This document shows positions 9,034 through 19,035 of a stretch of DNA of 64,000 bases, one piece after another (the first letter of the stretch is position 1; every line of letters begins with the position of its first letter). The translations under genes were made by a program, and so were the position numbers. This DNA comes from Demequina iriomotensis (lineage in GTDB: Bacteria > Actinomycetota > Actinomycetes > Actinomycetales > Demequinaceae). Location of the stretch: assembly GCF_000971395.1 (NCBI RefSeq), contig NZ_BBME01000009.1, positions 558,001 through 622,000 of the forward strand, read 5' to 3'. Below the pieces are notes generated by a model. It worked only from the letters and a program-made list of their open reading frames with translations. It searched no databases and had not been told where the DNA came from.

Positions 9034-9858
9034 GACCTTTCCTACGACGGCACCGACTTCTCCGGCTGGGCCACCCAGCCCGGCCTGAGGACGGTCCAGG
9101 GCGTTCTCGAGGATGCCCTCGCGCGCATCGTCCGCCAGGACGCGTACCCGCGCGTCACCGTCGCCGGCCGCACCGACGCGGGCGTTCACGCCCGCGGCCA
9201 GGTCGCCCACGTCGACCTCGCGGTTGAGGCATGGGCGCGCATGCCGGGCCGCGCGTCGCGCACCCCGGCGGAGGCCCTGCTCAGCCGCCTCAACGGCGTG
9301 CTTCCGGACGATGTGGTGGTCCGGTCCGTCGTCGAGGCACCGGCGGGCTTCGACGCGCGCTTCTCGGCCACGCAGCGTCGCTACGCCTACCGCGTCACCG
9401 ACGCGGTGCCCGACGTCCTGCGGCGACGGCACGTCCTCGCGGTGAGCCGCCCGCTCGACGTCGACGCCCTCGAGGCCGCATCGTCCACCCTCACCGGGCT
9501 GCGCGACTTCGCCGCGTTCTGCCGCGGGCGCGAGGGCGCGACCACCATCCGCGACCTGCTGGAGCTCAGCTGGCGGCGCGAGACCGACGGTCCGGACGCC
9601 GGCCTGGTGGTCGCGACCGTGCGTGCGGACGCGTTCTGCCACTCGATGGTGCGCTCGCTCGTCGGCGCGCTGCTGACGGTGGGCGAGGGCCGCCGCGACC
9701 TCGACTGGCTCGCGCTGGTCGCGGCCTCCGAGGGGCGCTCGCAGGCCATCGCCGTCGCGCCGGCCCACGGACTCACCCTCGAGGAGGTCTCGTATCCGGA
9801 CGATGCGCTCCTCGCCGCGCGCGCGGAGGCTACGCGAGGGCGCCGCACCCTGCCGTGA
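9004..9858 (+). CDS. truA: tRNA pseudouridine(38-40) synthase TruA
   Basis: Isomerises uridines 38-40 in tRNA anticodon stems. 284 residues from the ATG. The catalytic aspartate is D58 in [25 protein letters not shown] near the N-terminus and [14 protein letters not shown] are family motifs, as is [11 protein letters not shown]. An alternative start, GTG at 9019, would give the shorter typical N-terminus ([14 protein letters not shown]) and lies in the 3' arm of the hairpin. No good Shine-Dalgarno precedes either start. Common neighbour of rplQ. Confidence 0.93.
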   Translation: MLPETVRARLDLSYDGTDFSGWATQPGLRTVQGVLEDALARIVRQDAYPRVTVAGRTDAGVHARGQVAHVDLAVEAWARMPGRASRTPAEALLSRLNGVLPDDVVVRSVVEAPAGFDARFSATQRRYAYRVTDAVPDVLRRRHVLAVSRPLDVDALEAASSTLTGLRDFAAFCRGREGATTIRDLLELSWRRETDGPDAGLVVATVRADAFCHSMVRSLVGALLTVGEGRRDLDWLALVAASEGRSQAIAVAPAHGLTLEEVSYPDDALLAARAEATRGRRTLP

Positions 9859-9885
9859 CCGACGCGCGCACCCGGGACCCTCGGA

Positions 9886-9914
9886 TTGAGATTCCGCGCG
9901 GGGCCGCGTATGAT
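9886..9914 (+). promoter_or_regulatory. Promoter of rplM-rpsI
   Basis: TTGAGA (9886-9891), a 17-base spacer, then TATGAT (9909-9914), near-identical in form to the infA promoter. The transcript would have a leader of about 120 bases before rplM, long enough for autoregulation, though no specific structure was recognised. Confidence 0.78.
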
Positions 9915-10040
9915 GGTGCGTCGTTGTGCGTTCCCTCGTGGACGGTGCCTCCCACTCGCCGCCGCAGGACCCGCCGACCGATTGCTTCGCGATGCCACCA
10001 CGGCATCGTCCACCAGAACGAGTAGAAGTAAGGCTTCACA

Positions 10041-10484
10041 GTGCGTACGTATTCTCCCAAGCCGGGTGACGTCACCAAGAACTGGTACGTCATCGACGCT
10101 ACTGACGTGGTCCTCGGTCGTCTGGCCTCCCAGGCCGCTTCGCTGCTTCGCGGCAAGCACAAGGCGACGTTCGCGCCCCACGTCGACGGCGGTGACTTCG
10201 TCATCGTCATCAACGCTGAGAAGGTGGCCCTCTCGGGCAACAAGCTCACCGACAAGATGGTCTACCGCCACTCGGGCTTCCCGGGCGGTCTCTCGGCCGT
10301 CCCGATCGGCGAGCTGCTCGAGAAGAACCCCCGTCGCGTGATCGAGAACGCGGTCAAGGGCATGCTGCCCAAGACCAAGCTCGGCGCCGCCCAGCTCAAG
10401 CACCTCAAGGTCTACGCCGGCGCGGAGCACCCGCACGCCGCGCAGCAGCCCGAGGTCTTCGAGATCTCCCAGGTCGCGCAGTAA
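10041..10484 (+). CDS. rplM: Ribosomal protein uL13
   Basis: Early-assembling 50S protein. 147 residues, the usual length. [30 protein letters not shown] is the actinobacterial N-terminus; [11 protein letters not shown] and [18 protein letters not shown] are diagnostic. The GTG start has AAGTAAGG about 8 bases upstream. Forms the universal L13-S9 operon with the next gene. Confidence 0.97.
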   Translation: MRTYSPKPGDVTKNWYVIDATDVVLGRLASQAASLLRGKHKATFAPHVDGGDFVIVINAEKVALSGNKLTDKMVYRHSGFPGGLSAVPIGELLEKNPRRVIENAVKGMLPKTKLGAAQLKHLKVYAGAEHPHAAQQPEVFEISQVAQ

Positions 10485-10512
10485 GCGCCGCAGAGCTTAA
10501 GGATTGATGAAA

Positions 10513-10992
10513 GTGGCAGATGTGACCACCGAGGTCGAGAACGAGACCCCGTCCGAGTACACCACCGAGACCGTTGCCGAGCGCGGCAAGGGTGTCACCA
10601 ACGTCGCCCCCGGCGCCGGCCTCGGCCGTCGCAAGGAGGCCGTCGCGCGCGTCCGTCTGGTGCCCGGCACCGGCAAGTGGACCATCAACGGTCGCGACAT
10701 CGAGGACTACTTCCCGAACAAGGTCCACCAGCAGCTGGTGAACTCGCCGTTCGCGCTCCTCGACATCGAGGGCAAGTTCGACGTGCACGCCCGCATCCAC
10801 GGCGGTGGCCCCTCGGGTCAGGCCGGTGCGCTTCGCCTCGGCGTCGCCCGCGCGCTGAACGAGATCGACGAGGAGAACAACCGCGCCACCCTCAAGAAGG
10901 CCGGCTTCCTCACCCGTGACGCCCGCGTCGTCGAGCGCAAGAAGGCCGGTCTCAAGAAGGCCCGCCGCGCGCCCCAGTACTCGAAGCGTTAA
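10513..10992 (+). CDS. rpsI: Ribosomal protein uS9
   Basis: 30S head protein whose C-terminal Lys/Arg tail reaches the P-site tRNA; here it ends RRAPQYSKR as required. 159 residues, with an actinobacterial acidic N-terminal extension of about 35 residues before [20 protein letters not shown] at 10513 is preferred over ATG at 10507 because the AAGGA Shine-Dalgarno (10499-10503) is 9 bases from the GTG and only 3 from the ATG. glmM follows 10 bases after the stop. Confidence 0.95.
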   Translation: MADVTTEVENETPSEYTTETVAERGKGVTNVAPGAGLGRRKEAVARVRLVPGTGKWTINGRDIEDYFPNKVHQQLVNSPFALLDIEGKFDVHARIHGGGPSGQAGALRLGVARALNEIDEENNRATLKKAGFLTRDARVVERKKAGLKKARRAPQYSKR

Positions 10993-11002
10993 TCTCTCGC
11001 GC

Positions 11003-12364
11003 ATGGCGCGACTTTTCGGCACGGACGGTGTCCGGGGCCTCGCGAACCGCGACCTCACTGCGGAGCTGGCCGTCGACCTCTCGGTCGCGGCGGCTCACGT
11101 CCTGGGGGAGCGGGGCGAGTTCTCCGGCCACCGTCCTGTCGCAGTGATCGGCCGCGACACCCGCATCTCAGGCGAGTTCCTGGGGGCGGCTGTCGCGGCC
11201 GGTCTTGCTTCCGCGGGGGTCGACGTGCTCGACCTCGGCGTGGTGCCCACCCCCGCGGTGGCGTACCTGACCGCCTCCACGGGGGCGGACCTGGGGGTGG
11301 TGATCTCCGCGTCCCACAACCCCATGCCTGACAACGGCATCAAGTTCTTCGCGCGCGGGGGCCACAAGCTCGACGACTCGGTCGAGGAGGCCATCGAGGC
11401 GCGCGTGGGGGAGGACTGGTCGCGGCCCGTCGGCTCCGACGTCGGACGCATCGTCCCCTCCGCTCATCTCGCGGGCTCCTACGTGGAGCACGTCGTCGCG
11501 GCGGCCCGCGCCTTCGGCGGCTCGGAGCAGCCGCTCGCGGGCGTGCACATCGTGGTCGACGCCGCGCACGGCGCGGCGGCCCAGGTGGGTCCCGCGGCGC
11601 TCGAGGCCTCCGGCGCGCGCGTGACCGCGATCCACGCGACGCCCGACGGCCTCAACATCAACGACGGCGTGGGCTCGACCCACCTGGGCCTGCTGCAGGC
11701 CGCGGTGGTGGAGCACGGCGCCGACCTCGGCGTGGCGTTCGACGGCGACGCGGACCGCTGCCTTGCGGTCGACCACACCGGCGCGATCGTCGACGGCGAC
11801 CAGATCATGGGGCTCCTCGCGATCGCCATGCGCGACGCGGGCACGCTCTACCACTCGACCCTCGTGGCGACGGTGATGAGCAACCTGGGCCTGCACCTGG
11901 CGATGCGCCGCGAGGGGATCGACATGGTCGAGGCCGCCGTGGGCGACCGGTACGTGCTCGAGGCGATGCGCGAGGGCGGCTACACGCTCGGCGGGGAGCA
12001 GTCGGGTCACGTCATCGTGGCGGAGCACGCGACCACGGGCGACGGCGTCCTCACCTCGCTGCTGATCGCGTCGCAGGTGGCCGCCAAGGGCGCCCTGCGC
12101 GACCTCTGCGCAGGCATCGAGTCGCTGCCGCAGGTGCTCGTCAACGTGCGCGGTGCGGACCGCTCGCGCGTCTACACCGACCTCGAGCTCCAGGCGGCCG
12201 TCGCGTCCGCCCGCCGCGCCCTCGGCGACACGGGCCGCGTGCTGCTGCGCCCCTCGGGGACCGAGCCGCTGGTGCGCGTGATGGTCGAGGCGGCGACCGC
12301 GGAGGACGCGCAGCGTCACGCGGACGCCCTCGCTGACGTCGTCCGGACGCGCCTCAGCCTCTGA
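11003..12364 (+). CDS. glmM: Phosphoglucosamine mutase
   Basis: Interconverts glucosamine-6-phosphate and glucosamine-1-phosphate on the way to UDP-GlcNAc and peptidoglycan. 453 residues. The N-terminus [15 protein letters not shown] is typical. The phosphorylated serine is S104 ([12 protein letters not shown]), the metal-binding loop is FDGDADR, and the C-terminal [14 protein letters not shown] closes the active site. Placed 10 bases after rpsI, an arrangement common in actinobacteria. glmS, which makes its substrate, lies 2.2 kb downstream. Confidence 0.97.
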   Translation: MARLFGTDGVRGLANRDLTAELAVDLSVAAAHVLGERGEFSGHRPVAVIGRDTRISGEFLGAAVAAGLASAGVDVLDLGVVPTPAVAYLTASTGADLGVVISASHNPMPDNGIKFFARGGHKLDDSVEEAIEARVGEDWSRPVGSDVGRIVPSAHLAGSYVEHVVAAARAFGGSEQPLAGVHIVVDAAHGAAAQVGPAALEASGARVTAIHATPDGLNINDGVGSTHLGLLQAAVVEHGADLGVAFDGDADRCLAVDHTGAIVDGDQIMGLLAIAMRDAGTLYHSTLVATVMSNLGLHLAMRREGIDMVEAAVGDRYVLEAMREGGYTLGGEQSGHVIVAEHATTGDGVLTSLLIASQVAAKGALRDLCAGIESLPQVLVNVRGADRSRVYTDLELQAAVASARRALGDTGRVLLRPSGTEPLVRVMVEAATAEDAQRHADALADVVRTRLSL

Positions 12365-12373
12365 CGCCACCCT

Positions 12374-12459
12374 GACACTGGCAACGGAGTCGGTCCCGGT
12401 TCGACGGCGTGTCGAGGCCGGTGACCGCTCCCGGCGCGGCGAGATCCGTTGCTGCTGTC
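12374..12459. repeat. Intergenic palindromic repeat, copy A
   Basis: Outer arms GACACTGGCAACGGA and (reverse-complemented) GACAGCAGCAACGGATCTC face each other across 86 bases, starting 10 bases after the glmM stop. The inner part is less symmetrical than in the other copies. The remaining 100 bases to dedA hold only a possible -10 box. Confidence 0.7.
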
Positions 12460-12558
12460 CGGGAGGTGGCGGGGAGACCGGCGGGTCATCCTCGCGGCGG
12501 CGTCGGATCAGGTGGTCCCCCCATCGCCGCGGTGGCGCGCACCTGGAAGACTGGCCGC

Positions 12559-13308
12559 GTGAACGACCTCTGGCACCTGCTGACCGACTGGTCCCATGAA
12601 CTCGAGATCTGGGTCGAGTCGCTGATGGAGTCGCTGTGGATCTATCCGAGCGTGCTCCTGCTGTCGCTCGTCGACGGGGTCTTCCCCGTGGTGCCGTCGG
12701 AGTCCGTGGTGATCGCCACCGCCACCGCCTGGAAGCAGACGGGCACGCCCTGGGTCTGGCTGATCTGGATCTTCGCCGCGGTGGGCGCGTGGTGCGGCGA
12801 CCAGCTCGCGTACCTGGTGGGTTCCAAGTTCGACGTCCGCAAGCACCCGTTCTTCGCGCGCTCCGGCGTGCGCAAGACGCTCGACTGGGCCGAGTCCACC
12901 CTTGAGCGCCGCGGCACCACGTTCATCATCGCGGCGCGCTTCATCCCCATGGGACGCGTCGCGGTCAACCTCACGGCGGGCGCCCTCGGGTACCCGCGCC
13001 AGTGGTTCATGATCGTCGACGCCGTCGCGGTCGCGATCTGGGCGACGTACGGCACCGCGCTGGGGATCTGGGCGGGGTCGATCTTCGAGAACCTGCTCGT
13101 GTCGATCGCGGTCGGCGTGGTCGGCGGCATCGTCCTCGGCATCCTCATCGACAAGATCCTCCAGCGGCTCGGCTTCGCGGAGCCGGAGATGCCCGACCTG
13201 TCCGCGCAGATCGAGGAACGGCTGGTGACCGGGGAGCTTCAGGTGCGCCCGCCGCGGCGCGAGCGCCGGCAGGGCCAGGCGGGTGCGGGGCCCGGCGACG
13301 GGGACTGA
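12559..13308 (+). CDS. DedA family membrane protein
   Basis: Polytopic membrane protein of the DedA/VTT family, proposed to move undecaprenyl phosphate or other lipids across the membrane. 249 residues. The motif FPVVPSE (re-entrant loop) and RFIPMGRVAVNLTAGALGYP are family hallmarks; four to five hydrophobic segments are visible. The last 40 residues are charged and cytoplasmic. GTG at 12559 was chosen because AAGACT lies 6 bases before it, a near-consensus leaderless -10; the open frame upstream runs through the palindromic repeat and is unlikely to be coding. Confidence 0.88.
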   Translation: MNDLWHLLTDWSHELEIWVESLMESLWIYPSVLLLSLVDGVFPVVPSESVVIATATAWKQTGTPWVWLIWIFAAVGAWCGDQLAYLVGSKFDVRKHPFFARSGVRKTLDWAESTLERRGTTFIIAARFIPMGRVAVNLTAGALGYPRQWFMIVDAVAVAIWATYGTALGIWAGSIFENLLVSIAVGVVGGIVLGILIDKILQRLGFAEPEMPDLSAQIEERLVTGELQVRPPRRERRQGQAGAGPGDGD

Positions 13309-13344
13309 GCCAGGCGGGGAGGCGGCCCGCCCCCTCCCCTCCCT

Positions 13345-13439
13345 GACAGTGGCAACGGAATCGATCCCGACTCGCGGGCGAGAAGGCCGCGCCGGGGCCT
13401 CGTTCCCGGCGTGTCGCGCCGAGATCCGTTGCTACTGTC
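13345..13439. repeat. Intergenic palindromic repeat, copy B
   Basis: GACAGTGGCAACGGAATC at the left faces GAGATCCGTTGCTACTGTC at the right; inner segments around CTCGCGGGCGAGAAGGCC are also roughly symmetrical, so nearly the whole 95 bases can fold. It lies between the convergent dedA and coaA genes, 37 bases after the dedA stop. Confidence 0.8.
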
Positions 13440-13540
13440 CGGCGGGCTCCGGTGACAGCGTCCGGCGGGCTCCGGTGACAGCGTCCGGCGGGCTCCGATG
13501 ACAGCGTCCGGCGGGCTCCGGTGACGGTGTCCGGCGGGCG
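13437..13540. repeat. 23-bp tandem repeat, about 4.5 copies
   Basis: Unit GTCCGGCGGGCTCCGGTGAC plus AGC, starting at 13437, 13460, 13483, 13506 and (partial) 13529, with one or two substitutions. It begins inside the last bases of palindromic copy B and ends just before the coaA stop. 23 is not a multiple of 3 and no gene crosses it. Confidence 0.9.
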
Positions 13541-13547
13541 GGGAGGG

Positions 13548-14522
13548 TCAGAGCTTGCGCAGGCGCACCGACTCGACGCGGTGGTCCGGGCCCTTGTTGA
13601 GGATGATCGTCGCGCGTGAGCGCGTGGGCGCGATGTTGCGCGCGAGGTTGGGCGCGTTGACCGTGTCCCAGATCTGGCCCGCCACGTCGGTCGCCTGGGC
13701 GTCGGTGAGCGTCGAGTACGAGCGGAAGTACGAGTCGGGCCTCGCGAAGGCGGACTCGCGCAGCGCGAGGAAGCGCTCGATGTACCACCGGCGGATGTCC
13801 TCGGGGTGCGCGTCGACGTAGATGGACACGTCGAAGAAGTCGCTCACCGCGAGCTGCGAGGCGCCGGGCTCGCGCGTCTGCGAGGTCTGCAGCACGTTCA
13901 GCCCCTCGACGATGAGGATGTCGGGCTGGCGGACCACGACCTCCTGGTCGGGGACGATGTCGTACACCTGGTGCGAGTACACCGGCGCACGGACCTCGGG
14001 CGCACCGGACTTCACCTTGAGGATGAAGTCGCGCAGCGCGCGCCTGTCATAGGACTCCGGGAAGCCCTTGCGCGCCATGAGGTCCCGCTCCGCGAGCACG
14101 GCGTTCGGGTAGAGGAACCCGTCCGTGGTGAGCAGCGCGACGTGCGGCGAGGACGGCCAGCGCGCCATGAGCTCGCGCAGCAGGCGGGCCGTGGTCGACT
14201 TGCCGACCGCGACGGACCCCGCGACGCCGATGACGAACGGGGTGCGGGACGCGCGCTCGCCCAGGAACCGGCTGGTCGCGCTGTGCAGCAGGCCCGTCGC
14301 GCCCGAGTAGAGGTCGAGCAGGCGCGACAGCGGTCGGTAGATGCGGTCGACCTCGGCGATGTCGATGGGATCGCCCAGGCCCCGGACCGCCGCGATGTCG
14401 GCCTCGGTCAGCGGGAGCGGCGTCGCATCGGCGAGCGCCGCCCACTCGTCGCGCGCCAGGGTGACGTACGGGGTGCCCGCGTCGGACCGTCGCGCCTCGT
14501 TCACCCGCCCATTGTGGCGCAT
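13548..14522 (-). CDS. coaA: Pantothenate kinase, type I
   Basis: ATP-dependent phosphorylation of pantothenate, first step of CoA synthesis. 324 residues from the ATG. The P-loop is [23 protein letters not shown] and [16 protein letters not shown] are typical of bacterial CoaA, as is the C-terminal [16 protein letters not shown]. The ATG falls inside a copy of the GGACGATGC word; a GTG at 14504 (18 bases in) is an equally possible start, and neither has a clear Shine-Dalgarno. Divergent from glmS. Confidence 0.95.
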   Translation of the reverse strand: MRHNGRVNEARRSDAGTPYVTLARDEWAALADATPLPLTEADIAAVRGLGDPIDIAEVDRIYRPLSRLLDLYSGATGLLHSATSRFLGERASRTPFVIGVAGSVAVGKSTTARLLRELMARWPSSPHVALLTTDGFLYPNAVLAERDLMARKGFPESYDRRALRDFILKVKSGAPEVRAPVYSHQVYDIVPDQEVVVRQPDILIVEGLNVLQTSQTREPGASQLAVSDFFDVSIYVDAHPEDIRRWYIERFLALRESAFARPDSYFRSYSTLTDAQATDVAGQIWDTVNAPNLARNIAPTRSRATIILNKGPDHRVESVRLRKL

Positions 14523-14543
14523 CGTCCCGGCCGGACGATGCGC
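14517..14543. repeat. Inverted pair of the GCATCGTCC word (coaA/glmS divergent region)
   Basis: GCGCATCGTCC, CGGCC, GGACGATGCGC: an 11-bp perfect inverted repeat with a 5-base centre. It covers the coaA start codon, so it could act as an operator or hairpin in the coaA leader rather than as a terminator. Confidence 0.85.
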
Positions 14544-14587
14544 GGGGCGCGCTCGCGCCCGCGGAGGGCGCGCGCACGGGCGGCATC

Positions 14588-14593
14588 TAGACT
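14588..14593 (+). promoter_or_regulatory. -10 box of a leaderless glmS transcript
   Basis: TAGACT ends 7 bases before the glmS ATG and no Shine-Dalgarno is present, so transcription should start at or next to the A of the ATG. Confidence 0.7.
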
Positions 14594-14600
14594 CGGGGGC

Positions 14601-16466
14601 ATGTGTGGAATCGTCGGCTATGTGGGCTCGGGCGCGCCCGATGCGCGTCCCCAGGGCGTGGTGATGTCGGGTCTCGCGAGGCTCGAGTACCGGGGCTACG
14701 ACTCCGCCGGGGTCGCCGTGGTGACCGCGGACCCCGAGCACGTCGGCATGCGCAAGAAGTCGGGCAAGCTGGTCAACCTCGAGAAGGAGCTCGCGCAGCG
14801 TCCCGTCGCGGACGGCACCGCGGCGATCGGCCACACGCGCTGGGCGACCCACGGCGCGCCCACGGACGCGAACGCGCACCCGCACCTGGCCGCCGGGGGG
14901 CGCATCGCGATCATCCACAACGGGATCATCGAGAACTTCTCCGCGCTCCGCGCCGAGCTCGCGGCCGAGGGCGTCGAGTTCCTGTCCGAGACGGACACCG
15001 AGGTCGCGGGCCACCTCCTGGCGCGCGAGGTGCTCGCGGGTCGCTCGCTCGCCGACGCGATGCGCACGATCACGCGCCGCCTCGAGGGCGCGTTCACGCT
15101 GCTCGCGGTCGACTCGCACGAGCCCCGCACGGTGGTGGGCGCGCGTCGCAACAGCCCGCTCGTGATCGGCCTGGGCGACGGCGAGAACTTCCTCGGCTCC
15201 GACGTGGTCGCGTTCATCGAGCACACGCGGACGGCTCTCGAGCTGCATCAGGACGAGGTGGTGGAGATCACGCCCGACCGCGTCACCATCACCGACACCG
15301 CGGGCCTCGTGGTCGAGCGCGAGCCGTACCACGTCGACTGGGACGCCTCGGCGGCTCAGAAGGGCGGGTTCCCGACCTTCATGGAGAAGGAGATCCACGA
15401 CCAGCCGACGGCGGTCGCGGACACCCTGCGCGGTCGGATCGACGAGAAGGGCCGGCTCCAGCTCGACGGCGGCATGATCGACGAGTACGTGCTCAAGTCC
15501 ATCGACAAGATCATCATCGTGGCGTGCGGCACGGCGTCGTACGCCGGGCTCACGGCGCGCTACGCCATCGAGCACTGGACGCGGATCCCCGTCGAGGTCG
15601 AGCTCGCGCACGAGTTCCGCTATCGCGACCCCATCGTGTCGATCAAGACGCTCGTGGTCGCCATCAGCCAGTCCGGCGAGACCATGGACACCATCATGGC
15701 CGTGCGCCACGCGCAGCAGCAGGGCGCGACGGTTATCGGCATCGTCAACGCGCAGGGCTCGACCATCGCGCGCGAGGCCGATGCGGTGCTCTACACGCGC
15801 GCCGGGCCCGAGATCGCAGTGGCGTCCACCAAGGCGTTCCTGGCCCAGATCACGGCGGGCTACCTGCTGGGCATCTACCTCGCGGAGCTGCGGGGCAACA
15901 AGTTCCCCGACGAGATCCAGGCGCTGCTCGAGCAGCTTGACGCGATCCCCGCGAAGATCCAGCGCGTGCTCGACGCGTCGGAGCCCATCCGCGAGGTCGC
16001 GCGCACGCTCGCGTCCGAGCAGACGGTGCTGTTCCTGGGCCGCCACGTGGGCTTCCCCGTCGCGCTCGAGGGCGCGCTCAAGCTCAAGGAGCTCGCGTAC
16101 ATCCACGCCGAGGGCTTCGCGGCCGGCGAGCTCAAGCACGGCCCCATCGCGCTGGTCGAGGAAGGGCTGCCGGTGTTCGTGGTGCTGCCCAGCCCGCGCG
16201 GATACGAGGCCCTCCACTCCAAGGTGATCTCCAACGTGCAGGAGGTCCGCGCGCGCGGCGCGCGCACGTTCGTCATCGCGGAGGAGGGCGACACCGAGGC
16301 GGCAAACTACGCGGAGCAAGTGTTCTACGTGCCCGCCGCGCCGGTGCTCATGCGCCCGCTGCTGTCGGTGGTGCCGCTGCAGCTGTTCGCGCTCGAGCTG
16401 GCCTCGGCCAAGGGCTACGACGTCGACCAGCCGCGCAACCTCGCCAAGTCCGTCACGGTGGAGTAG
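14601..16466 (+). CDS. glmS: Glutamine-fructose-6-phosphate aminotransferase
   Basis: Makes glucosamine-6-phosphate from fructose-6-phosphate and glutamine. 621 residues. C2 (after Met removal, the N-terminal nucleophile) starts the class II amidotransferase domain [18 protein letters not shown] and the NGIIEN loop follow. Two SIS isomerase domains come next ([18 protein letters not shown], then [16 protein letters not shown]). Ends [15 protein letters not shown], the family's C-tail that shields the active site. No glmS ribozyme-like leader is possible given the leaderless start. Likely cotranscribed with acpS-alr-tsaE. Confidence 0.97.
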   Translation: MCGIVGYVGSGAPDARPQGVVMSGLARLEYRGYDSAGVAVVTADPEHVGMRKKSGKLVNLEKELAQRPVADGTAAIGHTRWATHGAPTDANAHPHLAAGGRIAIIHNGIIENFSALRAELAAEGVEFLSETDTEVAGHLLAREVLAGRSLADAMRTITRRLEGAFTLLAVDSHEPRTVVGARRNSPLVIGLGDGENFLGSDVVAFIEHTRTALELHQDEVVEITPDRVTITDTAGLVVEREPYHVDWDASAAQKGGFPTFMEKEIHDQPTAVADTLRGRIDEKGRLQLDGGMIDEYVLKSIDKIIIVACGTASYAGLTARYAIEHWTRIPVEVELAHEFRYRDPIVSIKTLVVAISQSGETMDTIMAVRHAQQQGATVIGIVNAQGSTIAREADAVLYTRAGPEIAVASTKAFLAQITAGYLLGIYLAELRGNKFPDEIQALLEQLDAIPAKIQRVLDASEPIREVARTLASEQTVLFLGRHVGFPVALEGALKLKELAYIHAEGFAAGELKHGPIALVEEGLPVFVVLPSPRGYEALHSKVISNVQEVRARGARTFVIAEEGDTEAANYAEQVFYVPAAPVLMRPLLSVVPLQLFALELASAKGYDVDQPRNLAKSVTVE

Positions 16467-16468
16467 CC

Positions 16469-16822
16469 GTGGCCATCCTGGGCCTCGGCATCGACGTGGT
16501 CGAGATCTCCCGGTTCGAGGACGCGCTCGAGCGTTCCCCCGGATTCCTCGACCGGGTCTTCACGCCCGCCGAGCGTCACCTCGGGCACGCGAGCCTCGCC
16601 GCGAACTGGGCGGCCAAGGAGGCGCTCGCGAAGGCGCTCGGGGCTCCCAGCGGGTTGAGCTGGCAGGACTGCGAGGTGCTGCGCGGCGCGGGAGGAGCTC
16701 CCGTGCTCGAGGTGTCGGGAACGGTCGCCGCGCGTGTCGCGGCGCTCGGGATGACCTCGCTTCATGTGTCGCTGTCGCACGATGCGGGGATCGCCTCCGC
16801 CGTGGTGATCGGGGAGGGCTGA
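16469..16822 (+). CDS. acpS: Holo-[acyl-carrier-protein] synthase
   Basis: Transfers 4'-phosphopantetheine from CoA to acyl carrier protein. 117 residues. Metal-binding D9 ([13 protein letters not shown]) and E51 ([12 protein letters not shown]) are present, as is FTPAER. The GTG start comes 2 bases after the glmS stop; the TGA stop overlaps the alr ATG, so expression is coupled. Confidence 0.95.
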   Translation: MAILGLGIDVVEISRFEDALERSPGFLDRVFTPAERHLGHASLAANWAAKEALAKALGAPSGLSWQDCEVLRGAGGAPVLEVSGTVAARVAALGMTSLHVSLSHDAGIASAVVIGEG

Positions 16823-17928
16823 TGTCGCGTCTCGAGGTGTCGGTGGACTACGCCGCGATCGCGCGCAACGTGTCCCGGCTGGCCGGGATGGCGCCCGGCG
16901 CCGCCGTCATGGCGGTGGTGAAGGCCGATGCGTACGGCCACGGCCTCGTGGACGCCGCCGCCGCGGCGCGCGAGGGCGGCGCGACCTGGCTCGGCGTCGC
17001 CCAGCCGGACGAGGCGCTCGCCCTGCGAGCCGCCGGCGACACCGGCCGCGTGCTGTGCTGGCTCTACGGGCCCGAGCTCCCCGCGCGCGGGCTCATCCGC
17101 GCGGGGGTGGACCTCAGCGCATCGTCGCTGCCGGTGCTCGACACCATCGTCGCCGCCGCGCGCATGTCGGGCGAGCGCGCGCGCGTGCACATCGCGATCG
17201 ACACGGGGCTGTCGCGCGAGGGCGTGCGGCCGGAGGCGCTGCCCGCGCTGCTGGACGCCGCGCTCGCGGCGGACGATGCGGTCGAGGTCGTGGGCGCGTG
17301 GTCGCACCTCGCGTGGGCGGACCGTCCGGGCGACCCGACCATCGACCGCCAGGCCGCCGTGTTCCGGGAGGCGCTCGTGGTGATCGAGGAGCGCGGGATC
17401 GCGCTCGAGGTGCGCCACCTCGCGAACTCCGCCGCGACGCTCACCTGCCCCGACCTGCACTTCGACCTGGTCCGTCCCGGCATCGCGGTCTACGGCCTGC
17501 CGCCCGTGCCCGACGGGGGCGGCGGCGACTGGGGCCTCGAGCCCGCGATGCGGGTCACGGCCTCGCTCGCCCTGGTGAAGGACGTGCCGGCGGGCGAGGG
17601 CGTGAGCTACGGCCACGAGTACACGACCCCCCGCGACACCCGGCTCGGTCTGGTGACGGCCGGCTACTCGGACGGAATCTTCCGTTCCGCCGGGAACGGG
17701 CGCGGCCCGGTCGCCGTCGGCGGGCGCGCGCTGCGCATCGTGGGCCGCGTCTGCATGGACCAGGTGGTGCTCGACCTGGGGCCCGACGCGACGGAGCGTG
17801 CGGGCGACCAGGTGGTGCTCATCGGCGCCGACGGGCCCTCGGCGCGCGACTGGGCCGAGGCGGCGGGCACCATCGACTACGAGATCGTCTGCCGCTTCGG
17901 CGGCCTGAAGGAGAAGCAGCGCCCATGA
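16822..17928 (+). CDS. alr: Alanine racemase
   Basis: PLP enzyme producing D-alanine for peptidoglycan. 368 residues. The PLP lysine is K34 (VVKADAYGHG); the second catalytic base is the tyrosine in GVSYGHEYTT, and AGYSDGIFR and RVCMDQVVLD complete the site. Four-base ATGA overlap with tsaE downstream. The acpS-alr-tsaE-tsaB-rimI order is common in actinobacteria. Confidence 0.97.
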   Translation: MSRLEVSVDYAAIARNVSRLAGMAPGAAVMAVVKADAYGHGLVDAAAAAREGGATWLGVAQPDEALALRAAGDTGRVLCWLYGPELPARGLIRAGVDLSASSLPVLDTIVAAARMSGERARVHIAIDTGLSREGVRPEALPALLDAALAADDAVEVVGAWSHLAWADRPGDPTIDRQAAVFREALVVIEERGIALEVRHLANSAATLTCPDLHFDLVRPGIAVYGLPPVPDGGGGDWGLEPAMRVTASLALVKDVPAGEGVSYGHEYTTPRDTRLGLVTAGYSDGIFRSAGNGRGPVAVGGRALRIVGRVCMDQVVLDLGPDATERAGDQVVLIGADGPSARDWAEAAGTIDYEIVCRFGGLKEKQRP

Positions 17929-18422
17929 CCGCATCGTCCACCTTCACCGTCGCCGACGGCGACGCCATGCGCGCCCTGGCGCGCGACGTGCTCGCGCCGG
18001 CGCTCCGGCCCGGCGACGTGGTGATCCTGTCGGGCGACCTGGGCGCGGGGAAGACCACCTTCACGCAGGGCCTCGGCGCGGCGCTCGGCGTGCGCGGCCC
18101 CGTCGCGAGCCCCACGTTCATCATCGCGCGGACGCATCCGTCCGAGGTGGGCGGGCCCGCGCTCATCCACGTCGATGCGTACCGCCTCAACTCGCTCGCC
18201 GAGCTCGACGACCTGGACCTCGACGCCACCGTCGAGTCGTCCGTGACCGTGGTCGAGTGGGGCGAGGACAAGGCCGAGCAGCTGTCGCAGGACCGCGTGC
18301 ACGTGATGATCGACCGCGAGCACGGCGGGGAGGTCGACATGGAGCGTCCCGACGAGGGCCTGCGCACCGTCACCTTCACCACCCACGGCGACCGCTGGGC
18401 CGGCGTCGCGCTCGTAGGCTAG
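17925..18422 (+). CDS. tsaE: tRNA t6A-modification ATPase TsaE
   Basis: ATPase that recycles the TsaB-TsaD complex during N6-threonylcarbamoyladenosine synthesis. 165 residues. Walker A is SGDLGAGKTTFTQGL, followed by SPTFIIARTH and the Walker B-like IHVDAYRL; VVEWGE is a further family motif. An insertion near residues 130-150 (REHGGEVDMERPDEG) is longer than in short TsaE proteins. The stop region also contains the -10 box for tsaB. Confidence 0.95.
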   Translation: MTASSTFTVADGDAMRALARDVLAPALRPGDVVILSGDLGAGKTTFTQGLGAALGVRGPVASPTFIIARTHPSEVGGPALIHVDAYRLNSLAELDDLDLDATVESSVTVVEWGEDKAEQLSQDRVHVMIDREHGGEVDMERPDEGLRTVTFTTHGDRWAGVALVG

Positions 18423-18426
18423 TGCC

Positions 18427-19035
18427 GTGATCCTCGCGCTCGACACCTCGTCCGCCATCGCCGTCGCCCTCGTCTCGCCGTCCGGGGAGGTGCTCGCGCG
18501 CCGCTCCGAGTTCAACCCGCGGGGGCACGCCGAGCTGCTGTCCGGGCTGATCGAGTCCGTGCTGGGGGAGGCGGGTGTGTCGGGTGCGGAGGTGACGCGC
18601 ATCGTCGTCGGCACCGGTCCCGCTCCGTTCACCGGCCTCCGCGTGGGGCTGATGACCGCGCGCACGCTCGGTCACGTCTGGGGCGTCCCGGTCGAGGGGG
18701 TGTGCTCGCTCGATGCGCTGGGCTCCGCGGCGCCCGGCGAGGTCACCGCGGTGGCCGATGCGCGTCGCAAGGAGGTCTACTGGGCGACCTACCGTGACGG
18801 GGTCCGGGTGTCCGGCCCGGAGGTGTCGGCGCCCGGCGACGTGCCCGTCGCGGGCGCCGTGCTCGGCCGCGGCGCGCTCCTGTACCCGGATGCGTTCCCG
18901 AACGCGGTCGAGGGCGACCCGGATCCTGCACTCCTCGTGGGCGTCGCGGATCGCCTGCGCGCGGAGGGCGCCGACCTGTCGACGGAGCCGCTCTACCTGC
19001 GCCGGCCCGACGTGCACGGGGTGCCCGGGGCGTGA
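18427..19035 (+). CDS. tsaB: tRNA t6A-modification protein TsaB
   Basis: Inactive ASKHA-fold partner that dimerises with TsaD. 202 residues, beginning VILALDTSSAIAVAL, with IVVGTGPAPFTGLRVGL as the family motif. The GTG start has TAGGCT exactly 6 bases upstream (18415-18420), inside the tsaE end, so a leaderless transcript can begin here in addition to operon read-through. Overlaps rimI by four bases. Confidence 0.94.
   Translation: MILALDTSSAIAVALVSPSGEVLARRSEFNPRGHAELLSGLIESVLGEAGVSGAEVTRIVVGTGPAPFTGLRVGLMTARTLGHVWGVPVEGVCSLDALGSAAPGEVTAVADARRKEVYWATYRDGVRVSGPEVSAPGDVPVAGAVLGRGALLYPDAFPNAVEGDPDPALLVGVADRLRAEGADLSTEPLYLRRPDVHGVPGA

Noticed and set aside
12409-12558. N-terminal extension of the DedA protein by 50 residues
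   Set aside because: The extension would be encoded by half of palindrome copy A, has no membrane-protein character, and the GTG at 12559 has a leaderless -10.
13437-13540. Possible CRISPR array
   Set aside because: The 23-bp units abut without spacers and no cas genes are present; simple tandem repeat.
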